From Psychrobacillus sp. FSL H8-0483 (lineage in GTDB: Bacteria; Bacillota; Bacilli; Bacillales_A; Planococcaceae), in NCBI RefSeq assembly GCF_038637725.1, contig NZ_CP152052.1, forward strand, positions 479,501-543,500: DNA of 64,000 nt. The letters run 5' to 3'. The notes below the pieces were generated by a model, which was given only the letters and a program-made list of their open reading frames with translations, ran no database searches and was not told the DNA's origin. Shown here one piece after another: positions 8,556-17,736 of the stretch (position 1 is its first letter; each line of letters starts with the position of its first letter). A program made the translations under genes and the position numbers.

Positions 8556-8572
8556 AATACAGTTCCGTTACA
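8556..8572 (-). promoter_or_regulatory. Near-match WalR box upstream of the IseA-like gene
   Basis: Minus strand TGTAAC-N5-TGTATT, one mismatch to the WalR consensus TGTWAH-N5-TGTWAH, about 55 bases before the start codon. B. subtilis iseA is a WalR-controlled gene, which makes the match plausible. Confidence 0.4.
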
Positions 8573-8616
8573 ACTAAAAAAAAATTTTCACCAGAGTCAA
8601 TTTCATATTTCTAAAT

Positions 8617-8760
8617 TACATGAAAAAGCATGAACAATAAATACTAAAGGAATATAACGGAATAAATATAGTTGATTTCCGCTATAGGCGGACGCTTCAA
8701 TCAACGAAGTGATAAATGTTCTTATTTAAATGACAAAGTACTATTGATGAAATTAACTCA
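8617..8760. repeat. Dispersed repeat family B, copy B1 (internally deleted)
   Basis: Matches B2 (25,383-25,662) and B3 (27,133-27,352) at both ends: ATTACATGAA near the left, GTTGATTTCCGCTATAGGCG in the middle and TTAACTCA on the right, but lacks the GC-rich interior of B2. Noncoding. Confidence 0.75.
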
Positions 8761-8804
8761 CCCTATTATTAATAGTATGTATTGATAGGAATTATTCGTA
8801 AAAA

Positions 8805-8846
8805 AAACTGCAGCTACTCGAATTACTCGAGTATTGCTGCAGTTTT
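8805..8846. terminator. Terminator downstream of the MazG-like gene
   Basis: Stem AAACTGCAGC..TACTCG / CTCGAGTA..GCTGCAGTTT with an A tract on the left that gives a T run on the minus strand. Confidence 0.8.
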
Positions 8847-8904
8847 CCTATTATTATATGTCCAAAATGGTTTCTTATTTCAGTTATTTGGATTAATCTA
8901 AATG

Positions 8905-9210
8905 TTATTCCACAGAAACAGGTACTGGATACTTCAGAGCATTTTTTAACATTTTTTGCTGTGCCGCTTCTTTTAAATCAATGTCTAACACATTTGCCAA
9001 TTGTAAAAGGTAAATGAAAACATCTGCTGCTTCATCTACGATTGCTTGCTTGTCTTTTTGAATGGCTTCCTCTGCAGAAACCCATTGAAAGTGTTCTAAA
9101 AGTTCACTTGCTTCTAAAGAAACGGAAATAGCGAGGCTTCGCGCGTCATGATTTCCACCCCAGCCTCGATCATCTCGAAACTTTAATATTTCTGCTGTCA
9201 ATTCTTTCAT
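8905..9210 (-). CDS. MazG-like nucleotide pyrophosphohydrolase
   Basis: 101-aa protein of the RS21-C6/dCTPase branch of the all-alpha NTP pyrophosphohydrolases, which hydrolyse noncanonical or excess dNTPs to the monophosphate and pyrophosphate. Visible metal-binding motifs are EASELLEHFQW (about residues 33-43) and DEAADVFIYLLQL (about 60-72), the ExxE...ExxD pattern of the fold. Length is normal for the single-domain branch. It starts 10 bases after the methyltransferase stop on the same strand, so the two are probably co-transcribed. Confidence 0.85.
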   Translation of the reverse strand: MKELTAEILKFRDDRGWGGNHDARSLAISVSLEASELLEHFQWVSAEEAIQKDKQAIVDEAADVFIYLLQLANVLDIDLKEAAQQKMLKNALKYPVPVSVE

Positions 9211-9220
9211 GCTGATTTCC

Positions 9221-10066
9221 TCACTTTGCTAAAAAAGTATAAGTAGACATCGATTTAACATTACCGTGATTCCTTGCAGATTCCAATAAAAATATCTCTG
9301 AATGGAGCAAAGTAGTAAATTTAGAGGGTAAATGATTAACTAAATTCAGCTCTTCTTTATATTCAGCTAGTGTATACTCTATTTCCCATTTTCCATCTTG
9401 AAGCTGAGAAGAGTCAAGGGTAGTTTCAGCAGTAATTTTCCATCCTGCTCTTTCTGCAATATTTTGCAGGTCTTTAGGTGTGAAGAGTGTTCGAACATTG
9501 GATAGGCTACTTTCTTTAAAACATTCATATTGTGCTTGGATTAGTACCGATAAGAAGTGGGGAAGTTGATCATTTGTCTGAATTCTCGTGTCCCATTCAG
9601 CAAAGCATAATATGTTCCCCCATTTTTTTATTTTCTTCAGTATGTCATGTAGTTCTTCGGGGGTTTTCAAGTACCAAGAACAATGAGATAAAACAATGTA
9701 GTCAAAGGACTTTTCTGGAAATTCTACTTCGTTTGAGAGTACATTTGTTTCAAAATCAACCCGTATTCGATTACCTACCTGTGAATTTTTCAAAAAGTTA
9801 ATAGAATCCCCTAAAGTAACAGGGCTTCCATAATCAGGTGAAGCTATATCAATTCCATGAATATAACCTTCATCTCCAACGATATATGCTAAAACAGCAG
9901 TAGTATCGCCCTGCCCACAGCCAATCTCTAATACTTTGCTGCCAGCTTTAATATTCCAAAAATCCACTAGTTTCATTCGATGTTCTGTTTGCACTTTTTG
10001 AATAGTTGGATCGAATTCGTTTGGTGGCATACACTTAACAATTTCTTCTATATTTCGATTATTCAT
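9221..10066 (-). CDS. Class I SAM-dependent methyltransferase
   Basis: 281-aa soluble protein. Motif I is VLEIGCGQGDTTAVL (about residues 44-58), preceded by a helix, and a motif-IV-like segment FDYIVLSHCSWYL lies around 120-132, both typical of the Rossmann-like methyltransferase fold. The substrate is not readable. The start ATG is backed by GGGGTGAAGGT. It precedes the MazG-like gene with a 10-base gap. Confidence 0.8.
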   Translation of the reverse strand: MNNRNIEEIVKCMPPNEFDPTIQKVQTEHRMKLVDFWNIKAGSKVLEIGCGQGDTTAVLAYIVGDEGYIHGIDIASPDYGSPVTLGDSINFLKNSQVGNRIRVDFETNVLSNEVEFPEKSFDYIVLSHCSWYLKTPEELHDILKKIKKWGNILCFAEWDTRIQTNDQLPHFLSVLIQAQYECFKESSLSNVRTLFTPKDLQNIAERAGWKITAETTLDSSQLQDGKWEIEYTLAEYKEELNLVNHLPSKFTTLLHSEIFLLESARNHGNVKSMSTYTFLAK

Positions 10067-10261
10067 ACCTTCACCCCTTATACATGTATTTTACACGGAG
10101 AAGAGGAACTAGTTATATGAATTATTAGAAAAAAATAATAATTCATTTTATTTTATAGGGTGCTGTAAATGAAAAAAGCTCCTACAATGTTTCTAAAAGT
10201 AGGGGCATTTTAAATGAGTTAGCAAATATGAAGGAGCACCTCTAATGTAAAAAGAGCTTGT

Positions 10262-11146
10262 TTAAGGTTTACTGTGTGATCTTGTTCGAAGTGATATGGT
10301 TACACCTATTACAATAACAAAAGCACCTAATAATTGAAGGAGGTCAATACCAATTCCTAATAGGAGTAGTCCAAATATCATTGCAACAAAAGGTTCCAGG
10401 TTTAATAAAAGTGCTGCTTTTGAAGCTCCAACTTTATAGATGGAATTATTCCACAAGTATGTACATAACCCATGCATAATAATTGCTGTAATGATAAGTA
10501 ACAACCAATAAGAAAATGGTACAGATAAAACAAGGTGGGTTTTATTCCAAGGGACGAAAGGAAGTAGCCCTAAAAGACCGAATATATTGCTGTACAAAGT
10601 AATGGTAGAAGGGTGTATAGATTTAGATAAATGTTGAACAAAAATCAAGAATATAGAAAAGGATATCATTGTTAAACTAATTAAGATTTCCCCTTTACCA
10701 AAGTTCGGTACAAGTAATGAACCCTTTGTTATTACTAGCCAAACACCAAGCAAAGCTAAAAAAGAACCAAGCCAAAACGGGAGAGTTTTTCTCTCTTTGA
10801 AATAATAGGAGGAGAGTAGTGCAGTAACTATCGGTGATAAAGCTAGAATTAATGCAGCAGTGACAGGCTCTGTATATTGAAGGCTAGCGTAAAAGCTCCA
10901 TTGGTTCAAAGAAACTCCTATAAATCCAGCTACCGCTAGCCATATGTAGTCTTGTACGGTTAGTTTCTGAGTTTTAACATCTTTGTATGTCATGAAGAAA
11001 AGGAAAATAAGTATAAATATGAGTCGGAAAAATGCGATAATGCTAGGATCAAATACAGCAACTAAAATAGATCCAAAAACAAAGTTACTTCCCCAAGCAA
11101 TGACGCATCCTAAAAGTATTAAGTAAGTAATCCATTGTTTATTCAT
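10262..11146 (-). CDS. EamA-family (DMT superfamily) transporter
   Basis: 294-aa integral membrane protein with about ten hydrophobic helices in two repeats, each ending with an EamA-like block: EPVTAALILALSPIVTALLS in the first half and ASKAALLLNLEPFVAMIFGL in the second. The family exports amino acids, nucleosides or drugs, but the substrate cannot be inferred. Start ATG with GAAAGGAAC upstream. Monocistronic by context. Confidence 0.85.
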   Translation of the reverse strand: MNKQWITYLILLGCVIAWGSNFVFGSILVAVFDPSIIAFFRLIFILIFLFFMTYKDVKTQKLTVQDYIWLAVAGFIGVSLNQWSFYASLQYTEPVTAALILALSPIVTALLSSYYFKERKTLPFWLGSFLALLGVWLVITKGSLLVPNFGKGEILISLTMISFSIFLIFVQHLSKSIHPSTITLYSNIFGLLGLLPFVPWNKTHLVLSVPFSYWLLLIITAIIMHGLCTYLWNNSIYKVGASKAALLLNLEPFVAMIFGLLLLGIGIDLLQLLGAFVIVIGVTISLRTRSHSKP

Positions 11147-11224
11147 GTTTAGTTTTGTTCCTTTCTTTCGCTCGGATGAAAGTTGAATAGAGAATGTGGG
11201 GGAGGCTCTTCCTCTATTTGTTAA

Positions 11225-11596
11225 GCACTGATAAACAGTTATTTAAAGTATTTCTCAAACGTGTAAAAGAGCAAATGACAGCAAAAATAGTAAGCATCCA
11301 TCATATCATATAAAGCGGTGCTCCCGAAATTGCATCTTCGGGAGCTAAATTTACGAATAGGAAAGTATTAATTTTCTCATTAACCAGAGTAACACTAACA
11401 TGTTGCCTAAAGTTGTAGAAGAGCGAAGGAAAGACGAACTTCACAAAATTACCGAAAAAAGATGGGAGGAAAATGACACCAGTCACTTTCCTCCCATCTA
11501 GCTACCCTACGGTAATGATGTAGTGAAAGTCAGTCCAAAGCACTTCTGAAACAAGTGCAACAGATTTGGCTTTTAAGTGCGCGATTTGCGCTTTTC
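11225..11596 (+). ncRNA. Structured noncoding element, family D copy D2 (diverged)
   Basis: Shares with 33,691-34,203 the order: hairpin with loop ATTGCATC, an A/T-rich arm (GGAAAGTATTAATTTTC here), a long hairpin, then CGGTAATGATGTAGT, GTCCAAAG and CAAGTGCAA. First hairpin at 11320-11345 (GCTCCCGAA / TTCGGGAGC) and long hairpin at 11461-11498. Stem bases differ from the other copy but pairing is kept, which points to selection on structure. It lies just past the 3' end of the amidohydrolase gene, on the opposite strand. The left boundary is uncertain. Confidence 0.55.
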
Positions 11597-12811
11597 TTAT
11601 ACTAATTCACCTTTGACCATTATTAGACGGTTTTTTGGTTTTCGAGCAACAACTTCTGCAGAAGAAGCAGCGTCAAAAAACACAAAGCTTGCATCATCTT
11701 GGATTTCTGGCCAAACTTTTTGACCCTCTTCGTTTAGGGCTAATACTCCACCAGTTACCCATTTAAGTGCGTTTCTTAGTGATTTTTCATCAATCTTACG
11801 AGTGAGTTCACTAAAACGAGTCGCTTTTTCTAATACATCACCAGTTCCATATGGACTCCATGAATCATAAAAACCATCGCAGCCGAAGTGTACTTTTACT
11901 CCGTGAGCATCTAACAGGTCGATCGGAGGGATTACTCGATTAATCGTAATCGGGACAGTAGACATAATGGCTACATCTGCTTCTGCAAGACGGTTGGCAA
12001 CAACTATTTGTTGTGGAACAGGGATATCCCCAAGACAGAAGGAGTGGCTCAAAGCTGTTCTACCTTGATAGTTTGCTTGTTCTACTATATCAATCCATTT
12101 GTCCGCTGTATAATAACCGACGAAGCCTCCATCGTGTAAGTGGATGTCCACATCCGCGTTAAATTCCGTTGCGATATCCATCACTTCATATAGTGATTTC
12201 TCGATGGCATTATCGATTCCTGCAGGATCTAACCCACCAACCATTGTTGCGCCACTTCTCATAGCTTCACGCATTAATTGGGGAACGGATTCACGTAACA
12301 GTCCGTGTTGTGGGAATGCAATGATATCAGCAGTTACTTTGCCTTTAAATGAATCTAGTGCAGCAATAACGCCTTCTAAATTTTTTAACCCAATATACGG
12401 ATCGATATTCACATGCGTGCGAATATGCGTAGATCCATATTGAAGAAGAGTCTCAATCATTTTCGTTGCTCGTTGCTCCGCACTATCCGCTAAAATAGAT
12501 AATTCTTTTGCTTCGAAATCTAAACGCTCTTTAAGGTTTGCAACTGGAGTACAAGCTTTCCAGTCTAACGTCATATACGTTTTATCTAAATGATTATGCA
12601 TTTCCTTAAAAGTAGGTAAGGCAAGCTTCCCGTGCATGTCCATCACTTCATGTCCAGCTGGGATTACTTCATTTGCTGTTAATTGATCTACAATTTTTCC
12701 ATCTTCTATTTTTAGATGAAATAAAGCAGTTTCTGTTTCAACTGTTCCATTAGCTAGTAATTTTTCTCCAGTTTCTAATTTCACATTAGAAAGCCATTTA
12801 ACTTTACTCAT
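11597..12811 (-). CDS. CodA-like amidohydrolase (cytosine-deaminase-type family), copy 1
   Basis: 404-aa metal-dependent hydrolase. Visible metal and active-site blocks are EMHNHLDKTY (about residue 69), THIRTHVNID, DVDIHLHDGG (about 210), TALSHSFCLG and FGCDGFYDSWSPYGTGD, the order seen in cytosine/isoguanine deaminases and related amidohydrolases. It hydrolyses or deaminates a ring or amide substrate, but the exact compound is unknown and plain CodA activity should not be assumed. Its ATG overlaps the stop of the paralogue at 12808 by four bases, so the two are translationally coupled downstream of the solute-binding protein gene. Confidence 0.8.
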   Translation of the reverse strand: MSKVKWLSNVKLETGEKLLANGTVETETALFHLKIEDGKIVDQLTANEVIPAGHEVMDMHGKLALPTFKEMHNHLDKTYMTLDWKACTPVANLKERLDFEAKELSILADSAEQRATKMIETLLQYGSTHIRTHVNIDPYIGLKNLEGVIAALDSFKGKVTADIIAFPQHGLLRESVPQLMREAMRSGATMVGGLDPAGIDNAIEKSLYEVMDIATEFNADVDIHLHDGGFVGYYTADKWIDIVEQANYQGRTALSHSFCLGDIPVPQQIVVANRLAEADVAIMSTVPITINRVIPPIDLLDAHGVKVHFGCDGFYDSWSPYGTGDVLEKATRFSELTRKIDEKSLRNALKWVTGGVLALNEEGQKVWPEIQDDASFVFFDAASSAEVVARKPKNRLIMVKGELV

Positions 12812-14049
12812 TTTGTAATCTCCTTCGCTAAAGCTCCCTCATTTGTATAAGCAATATTTCCTTTTGAAATAACATGTGTAATAGGACGTCTTCTAGCTAC
12901 TGCTTGTGCAGAACATACCGCATCGAGAAGAAGCACGTTTGCTGCATCTCCTTTTTGGGGCCATACTCGACTTCCAGCATCATTAAGAGGAGTAATTCCA
13001 CCTGATGCGTATTTCCAACAACGGTTTAAGGAGTATTCATCGATGAACTTGAATCTTTCTGCTAAAGTACTTAGTTTTGCAACCGTATCACCTGTTCCAA
13101 AAGGGGACCAATGATCTGTTAAACTATCATGACCAACGGAAACAGTTACACCATTTTCATATAAGTAAGGTATAGGAATAGTAGGGCGGTTAGTTGGGAC
13201 AGTTGACGTAACGTCAATTGTTGTTTCTGCTAAGACAGACACTAACTCTTCTAATTCTTTTCCATGGAGATCACCCAAGGCGATTGCATGGCTAATTGTC
13301 ACTTGACCTTGTTTTCTAGCTTGTTTTGTTAACTCGGCAAGCTTGTAAAATTGGAAAGCACCAAGGGAGTTTGGATCATGAATATGAATGTCTATTCCAT
13401 GACCAGATTCTACGGCAATATCCATTGTAAGGTTAAGGGAGCGGTCGATATCACGGTCAATAGTAGCTGGATCGACACCACCAACTAATGTTCCTCCCAT
13501 TTTCATCGCTTCGCGCATCAAAGGTTCTACCTTTGAACGTAATAGCCCGTGTTGCGGGAAAGCAACAATGTCATAAGTTACTTGGTCTTCAAACTTTTTG
13601 AAAGCTTCTTTTGTAATTTCAATATGCTTCGTTCCAATTTGAGGATCTACATTGCAATGAGAGCGGATATGTGTATGACCTTGAGAGATTAGCCACTCGA
13701 TCATGTTTTCCGCTCGGTTTAAAGCAGAAGAAAGTTGAGCTGGTAGCAATTCTTGCTCTTCTTCAATTCTCGTTAAAATACCGTTTGTAATTGGTTTACA
13801 AGCTTTCCATGGTCCGCTGAAATAGGTTTTATCTACATGAATATGCATTTCTCGGAAGGAAGGCATTAATAATTTTCCGTTAGCATCGATAGTTTCGTAA
13901 CCAGCGTATTGTATATTTTGTTCTATTTCTGCAATTTTTCCATCCTGAATTAGCACATCGAAAAGCTCTGTATTTGTTTGAACGATACGTCCATTTTCAT
14001 ATGCAAAGCCAGTTTCAAGGCGCGCATTTTTAATAAGTAGCGATTTCAT
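12808..14049 (-). CDS. CodA-like amidohydrolase, copy 2
   Basis: 413-aa paralogue of the preceding entry with the same motif order: EMHIHVDKTYF, THIRSHCNVDP, GIDIHIHDPN, VTISHAIALGD and VGHDSLTDHWSPFGTGD. The two proteins share the metal ligands but differ in the residues after the HxH-like site (Asn versus Ile), so they may act on two related substrates or consecutive intermediates. RBS GGGAGG precedes the ATG. A stem-loop separates it from the ABC binding-protein gene upstream, an arrangement that often gives more binding protein than enzyme. Confidence 0.8.
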   Translation of the reverse strand: MKSLLIKNARLETGFAYENGRIVQTNTELFDVLIQDGKIAEIEQNIQYAGYETIDANGKLLMPSFREMHIHVDKTYFSGPWKACKPITNGILTRIEEEQELLPAQLSSALNRAENMIEWLISQGHTHIRSHCNVDPQIGTKHIEITKEAFKKFEDQVTYDIVAFPQHGLLRSKVEPLMREAMKMGGTLVGGVDPATIDRDIDRSLNLTMDIAVESGHGIDIHIHDPNSLGAFQFYKLAELTKQARKQGQVTISHAIALGDLHGKELEELVSVLAETTIDVTSTVPTNRPTIPIPYLYENGVTVSVGHDSLTDHWSPFGTGDTVAKLSTLAERFKFIDEYSLNRCWKYASGGITPLNDAGSRVWPQKGDAANVLLLDAVCSAQAVARRRPITHVISKGNIAYTNEGALAKEITK

Positions 14050-14067
14050 TTGTTATCCTCCCAATAG

Positions 14068-14107
14068 TTCAAAGAGACTGGAATAGCTAACTACCAGTCT
14101 CTTTGAA
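14068..14107 (-). terminator. Intercistronic stem-loop after the binding-protein gene
   Basis: Stem TTCAAAGAGACTGG / CCAGTCTCTTTGAA with a 12-base loop and no T run, between the solute-binding protein stop and the ribosome-binding site of the amidohydrolase. More likely an mRNA-stabilising or attenuating hairpin than a full terminator. Confidence 0.6.
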
Positions 14108-14112
14108 GTGTT

Positions 14113-15687
14113 TTATTTTACAGTTACGTCTTTTAGCATTAGGTAATTCGAAGCGTCTAACCAAAAGTTATCTACATTATTACTATAAACAGCTAAAAGC
14201 TCATAGTTTCTAATTGGAACATACACAGCATCGTCCATTTCAATTTGCATTGCTTCTTTATAGATTTCTTCTCGTTTACTCGGTTCAGTTTCTACACGAG
14301 CTTGTTCGATAAGATTATCTACTACAGGGTTTTGGTAATAAAAATGATTTCCTGGTGCACCAACAGATGCTGAGTGGAACAGGTTGTATTGATTGTAGTC
14401 CCCGTCACCAGTAGCGTTACCCCATCCACCAATAAGCATTTGGTGTTCTGAATTTTCGATTTGTTGGATATATGAACCGTATTCCATTACTTGAATTTCT
14501 ACATCTACACCAATGCCTTTAAGTTGAGATTGAACAACTTCAGCCATATTAATTCGTTCTTTACGGTCACTTGTTAATAGCTTAACTTTAATACCTTTAT
14601 CGAAACCAGCTTCTTGTAATAATTCTTTTGCTTTGTTTACATCATATGGATAAGCTTTAACTTCTGCGCTATATCCAAATACTTGTGGACTCATCGCAAC
14701 ATTTGCAAGTGTTCCAACGTTATTGTAAACCCCTGAAATAATAGCTTCTCTTTCAATAGCATAACTAATTGCTTGACGGACTTTCACGTTGTCAAAAGGA
14801 GCTACTGTCGTGTTAAATCCTAAGTATTCAACAGCTAAACCATCTGTTCTGAAAAGGCTCATCTTATCAGAATTTTCAATTCGCTCAATTTCAGTAACAG
14901 GAACCTGATCAGAAATATGTGCTTCTCCACTTTCAATCATTGCAAGACGAGTAGCATCTTCCGGCACTACTTTAAATACTACACTATCAACTTTCGCTTT
15001 TTCTCCCCAATAATCCTTGTTTTTATTTAGGGTGATTGCTTGACCTGATTTCCATGAATCAAATACAAAAGGTCCAGTACCTACTGGATGTGTTGCTAAT
15101 TCGTCAGGTGTTTCTTGAATCATTTTAGGACTTAGTATGCTGCCTTCATTACTTGCTAAAATAGAAAGCAATGGAGCATATGGTGTAGATAATTTAATTG
15201 TTACATGAGTGTCATCAACTACTACTACTTCAGAAATCATTCCTAATTTATCTTTTTGAGGTGATCCTGTTGCAGGGTCTAGTAATCGGTCAAATGTAGC
15301 TTTTACCGCTTCACCATTAAAAGGAGTGCCATCATGGAATTTAACACCTTCTCTTAATGTGAAATCCCACGTTAAATCATCTACTTGCTTCCATTCAGTT
15401 GCAAGTAAAGGAACAAAATTTCTATCTTTATCGAATGCAAGTAACGTTTCATATACTTTTCCGTGAACCACATTTGCAGAAGGTATATCTGTAATAAAAT
15501 GTGGGTCAAGACCAGTAGCATCTGATAAGCGGACAACAACTAGTTCTCCACCTGTTTTATCGCCACTTGCTGTTTCTTTCCCGCTTTTATTTTCTTTTTC
15601 CGCTGAATTTCCTGTTGAGCACCCTTGTAAAAGAAGTACTAAAACAGAAACAAAAGCGATCATTTGAATCCATTTAAATTTCTTCAT
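14113..15687 (-). CDS. Solute-binding lipoprotein of an Opp/Dpp-type ABC importer (SBP family 5)
   Basis: 524-aa lipoprotein: a lipobox LLQGCS puts the lipidated Cys at about residue 23, followed by a Gly/Ser/Lys linker. Family-5 landmarks are the signature ATEWKQVDDLTWDFTLREGV.. region, FHDGTPFNGEAV and VGTGPFVFDSW. It captures a peptide-like ligand for the permease encoded divergently at 15888-19748. The linked amidohydrolases suggest a cyclic amide, pyrimidine-like or acylated ligand rather than ordinary peptides, which is inference. RBS AGAGGGGG precedes the ATG. Confidence 0.9.
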   Translation of the reverse strand: MKKFKWIQMIAFVSVLVLLLQGCSTGNSAEKENKSGKETASGDKTGGELVVVRLSDATGLDPHFITDIPSANVVHGKVYETLLAFDKDRNFVPLLATEWKQVDDLTWDFTLREGVKFHDGTPFNGEAVKATFDRLLDPATGSPQKDKLGMISEVVVVDDTHVTIKLSTPYAPLLSILASNEGSILSPKMIQETPDELATHPVGTGPFVFDSWKSGQAITLNKNKDYWGEKAKVDSVVFKVVPEDATRLAMIESGEAHISDQVPVTEIERIENSDKMSLFRTDGLAVEYLGFNTTVAPFDNVKVRQAISYAIEREAIISGVYNNVGTLANVAMSPQVFGYSAEVKAYPYDVNKAKELLQEAGFDKGIKVKLLTSDRKERINMAEVVQSQLKGIGVDVEIQVMEYGSYIQQIENSEHQMLIGGWGNATGDGDYNQYNLFHSASVGAPGNHFYYQNPVVDNLIEQARVETEPSKREEIYKEAMQIEMDDAVYVPIRNYELLAVYSNNVDNFWLDASNYLMLKDVTVK

Positions 15688-15887
15688 TCTGTTCCCCCTC
15701 TAACTGTTTCTTATTTTTGTTGCTAGTTCCCAATTATAAATAAAAGAATTAATAATATTTTTAAAATATTTACTATTTTTTAAAGAATTTCGACTATTCT
15801 TTTTATGTCTATTTACAATATCTCTTTTCTTATATATCGTGATGTTACCTTATTACGAAAAGGAAGAAGAACGAGGGGGTTTGTAAA

Positions 15888-16790
15888 ATGACGATTAATA
15901 GTGCGGAAGTAGAGTCAGTAAATTTGATTTTAGCGAGAAAGAAACTTCGAAGAGAAAAATGGAAAACGTTTTTTTCATCAATAGGAAAGAATAAAGCAGC
16001 GGTGGTTGGTGGGGTGATAATTCTCCTATATATATCACTTACATTTTTAGCACCTATATTAGCTCCGTATGATCCATATGAGATTAATCTACAAGATAAG
16101 TTACAATCTCCATCTTTGGCGCATTGGATGGGGACTGATGATAAAGGGCGAGATATATTAAGTAGAATTTTATACGGCTCTAGATTATCTCTGGGGGTAG
16201 GTTTTTCTTCAGTGACTTTCGGAGCATTCTTTGGAATAGTATTAGGATTGATTGCTGGTTATTACGGAAAATGGGTGGATACAATCATTAGCCGTTGCTT
16301 AGACGTAATGCTTGCTTTCCCAGGAATTCTATTAGCACTAGCAATCATTAGTGCACTGGGACCAAGTCTTATAAATGTAACAATCGCTGTAGGAGTTTTC
16401 TCCATACCGCTATTTGCTAGAATCGTTCGAGGTTCAACGATGGAAGTGAAAAAACTAGAATATATAGATGCTATTAGAACGTTAGGAGCAAATGATTTTA
16501 TCATTATTTTCCGACATATTTTACCTAATATATTGTCACCAATCATTGTACAAGGTTCGTTGCGACTTGCGACAGCTATCTTGTCAGCAGCAGGATTATC
16601 TTTCTTAGGATTAGGTGCACAACCACCATCTCCGGAATGGGGAGCAATGTTGTCTAGTGGAAGAGATTTCATTTTCAGTGCACCTTATATGGCCATTTTT
16701 CCAGGTCTTATGATAGCAATTTTAGTACTAGGGTTTAATTTATTTGGCGACGGTTTACGTGATGCTTTAGATCCTAGATCGAAAAAATAA
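15888..16790 (+). CDS. Opp/Dpp-type ABC permease, DppC-like subunit
   Basis: 300-aa membrane subunit. The N-terminal cytosolic helix and first membrane helix (AAVVGGVIILLYISLTFLAPILAPYDP split here only by length) are typical of DppC/OppC, as are HWMGTDDKGRDILSRILYG and the EAA loop (about residues 200-220: IDAIRTLGANDFIIIFRHIL). RBS GAGGGGG. Unusually the C-type subunit gene precedes the B-type one. The gene is divergent from the binding-protein gene, and the 200-base A/T-rich space between them must hold both promoters. Confidence 0.9.
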   Translation: MTINSAEVESVNLILARKKLRREKWKTFFSSIGKNKAAVVGGVIILLYISLTFLAPILAPYDPYEINLQDKLQSPSLAHWMGTDDKGRDILSRILYGSRLSLGVGFSSVTFGAFFGIVLGLIAGYYGKWVDTIISRCLDVMLAFPGILLALAIISALGPSLINVTIAVGVFSIPLFARIVRGSTMEVKKLEYIDAIRTLGANDFIIIFRHILPNILSPIIVQGSLRLATAILSAAGLSFLGLGAQPPSPEWGAMLSSGRDFIFSAPYMAIFPGLMIAILVLGFNLFGDGLRDALDPRSKK

Positions 16791-16803
16791 AGGGGGGGTT
16801 CTT

Positions 16804-17724
16804 ATGTTTTTATTTATTTTAAAACGTTTAGCGCAAATAGTACCTGTTATTTTAGGTGTCACATTAGTTGTATTTTTAATTATGCAAATGGTACCAGGTG
16901 ATCCTGCGGTTATTATGGCCGGTGAAGGAGCATCAAAGGAAACAATTAATGAACTAAGAGAAGATTTAGGTTTGAACAGACCACTTCATGAACAGTATCT
17001 TTCATATATCGGCAATGTTTTTCAAGGAGATTTAGGAAACTCATTGAAAAATAACCAACCTGTAATGGATGAAATCATGGTTCGTTTACCTATTACTATG
17101 GAGCTAGCTTTCTTTAGTATTATGATCACCATTGTCCTTGGGTTAATAGCGGGAATCATATCAGCTGTACGACCATATTCCTTCTCAGACATTAGTGTAA
17201 TGGTAGTAGCGTTAATCGGTATATCATTACCAAGCTTTTGGTTAGGTCTTCTTTTAATGTATGTCTTCTCTGTAAAATTACAATGGTTACCTGTAGCTGG
17301 TTGGGACAGTACGGCACATATTATTTTGCCAGCTATTACTCTAGGGGCGGGGGGAGCAGCAATTGTTGCTCGTATGACTCGTTCAAGCATGCTTGAAGTT
17401 GTGGGACAAGATTATATCCGTACGGCAAAAGCCAAAGGACTAAAAGGGCATGTCATTATTTATAAACATGCTTTAAGAAATGCGTTAATTCCTGTTATTA
17501 CAGTTGTAGGATTACAATTTGGTAGCTTACTAGGCGGAACTGTTCTAGTAGAATCTGTATTTGCCATAAATGGTATAGGTAGAATGATAGTAGATTCCAT
17601 ACGCACACGAGATATTCCAATGGTTCAAGGTGGCGTATTAGTAGCTTCTTTAGTTTTCGTATTCGTGAATTTACTAGTAGACGTTATGTATAGAGTTTTC
17701 AATAAACGAATTGATTTGAACTAA
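16804..17724 (+). CDS. Opp/Dpp-type ABC permease, DppB-like subunit
   Basis: 306-aa membrane subunit beginning FILKRLAQIVPVILGVTLVV, the conserved start of DppB/OppB proteins, with DPAVIMAGEGASKE and GLNRPLHEQYLSYI in the first external loop. The EAA loop reads DYIRTAKAKGLKGHVIIYKH (about residues 205-224). Pairs with the DppC-like subunit to form the channel. It follows with 13 bases of spacing and an AAAGGGGGGG site. Confidence 0.9.
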   Translation: MFLFILKRLAQIVPVILGVTLVVFLIMQMVPGDPAVIMAGEGASKETINELREDLGLNRPLHEQYLSYIGNVFQGDLGNSLKNNQPVMDEIMVRLPITMELAFFSIMITIVLGLIAGIISAVRPYSFSDISVMVVALIGISLPSFWLGLLLMYVFSVKLQWLPVAGWDSTAHIILPAITLGAGGAAIVARMTRSSMLEVVGQDYIRTAKAKGLKGHVIIYKHALRNALIPVITVVGLQFGSLLGGTVLVESVFAINGIGRMIVDSIRTRDIPMVQGGVLVASLVFVFVNLLVDVMYRVFNKRIDLN

Positions 17725-17736
17725 GGGGGATAAAAA

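Noticed and set aside
11301-11486. 61-codon open frame on the minus strand
   Set aside because: Lies within the structured element D2, no ribosome-binding site, no recognisable product.
11597-14049. Annotation of the two amidohydrolases as cytosine deaminase (codA)
   Set aside because: They share the fold motifs only; the metal-site context (HNHLDK, HIHVDK) and the importer context do not support cytosine as substrate.
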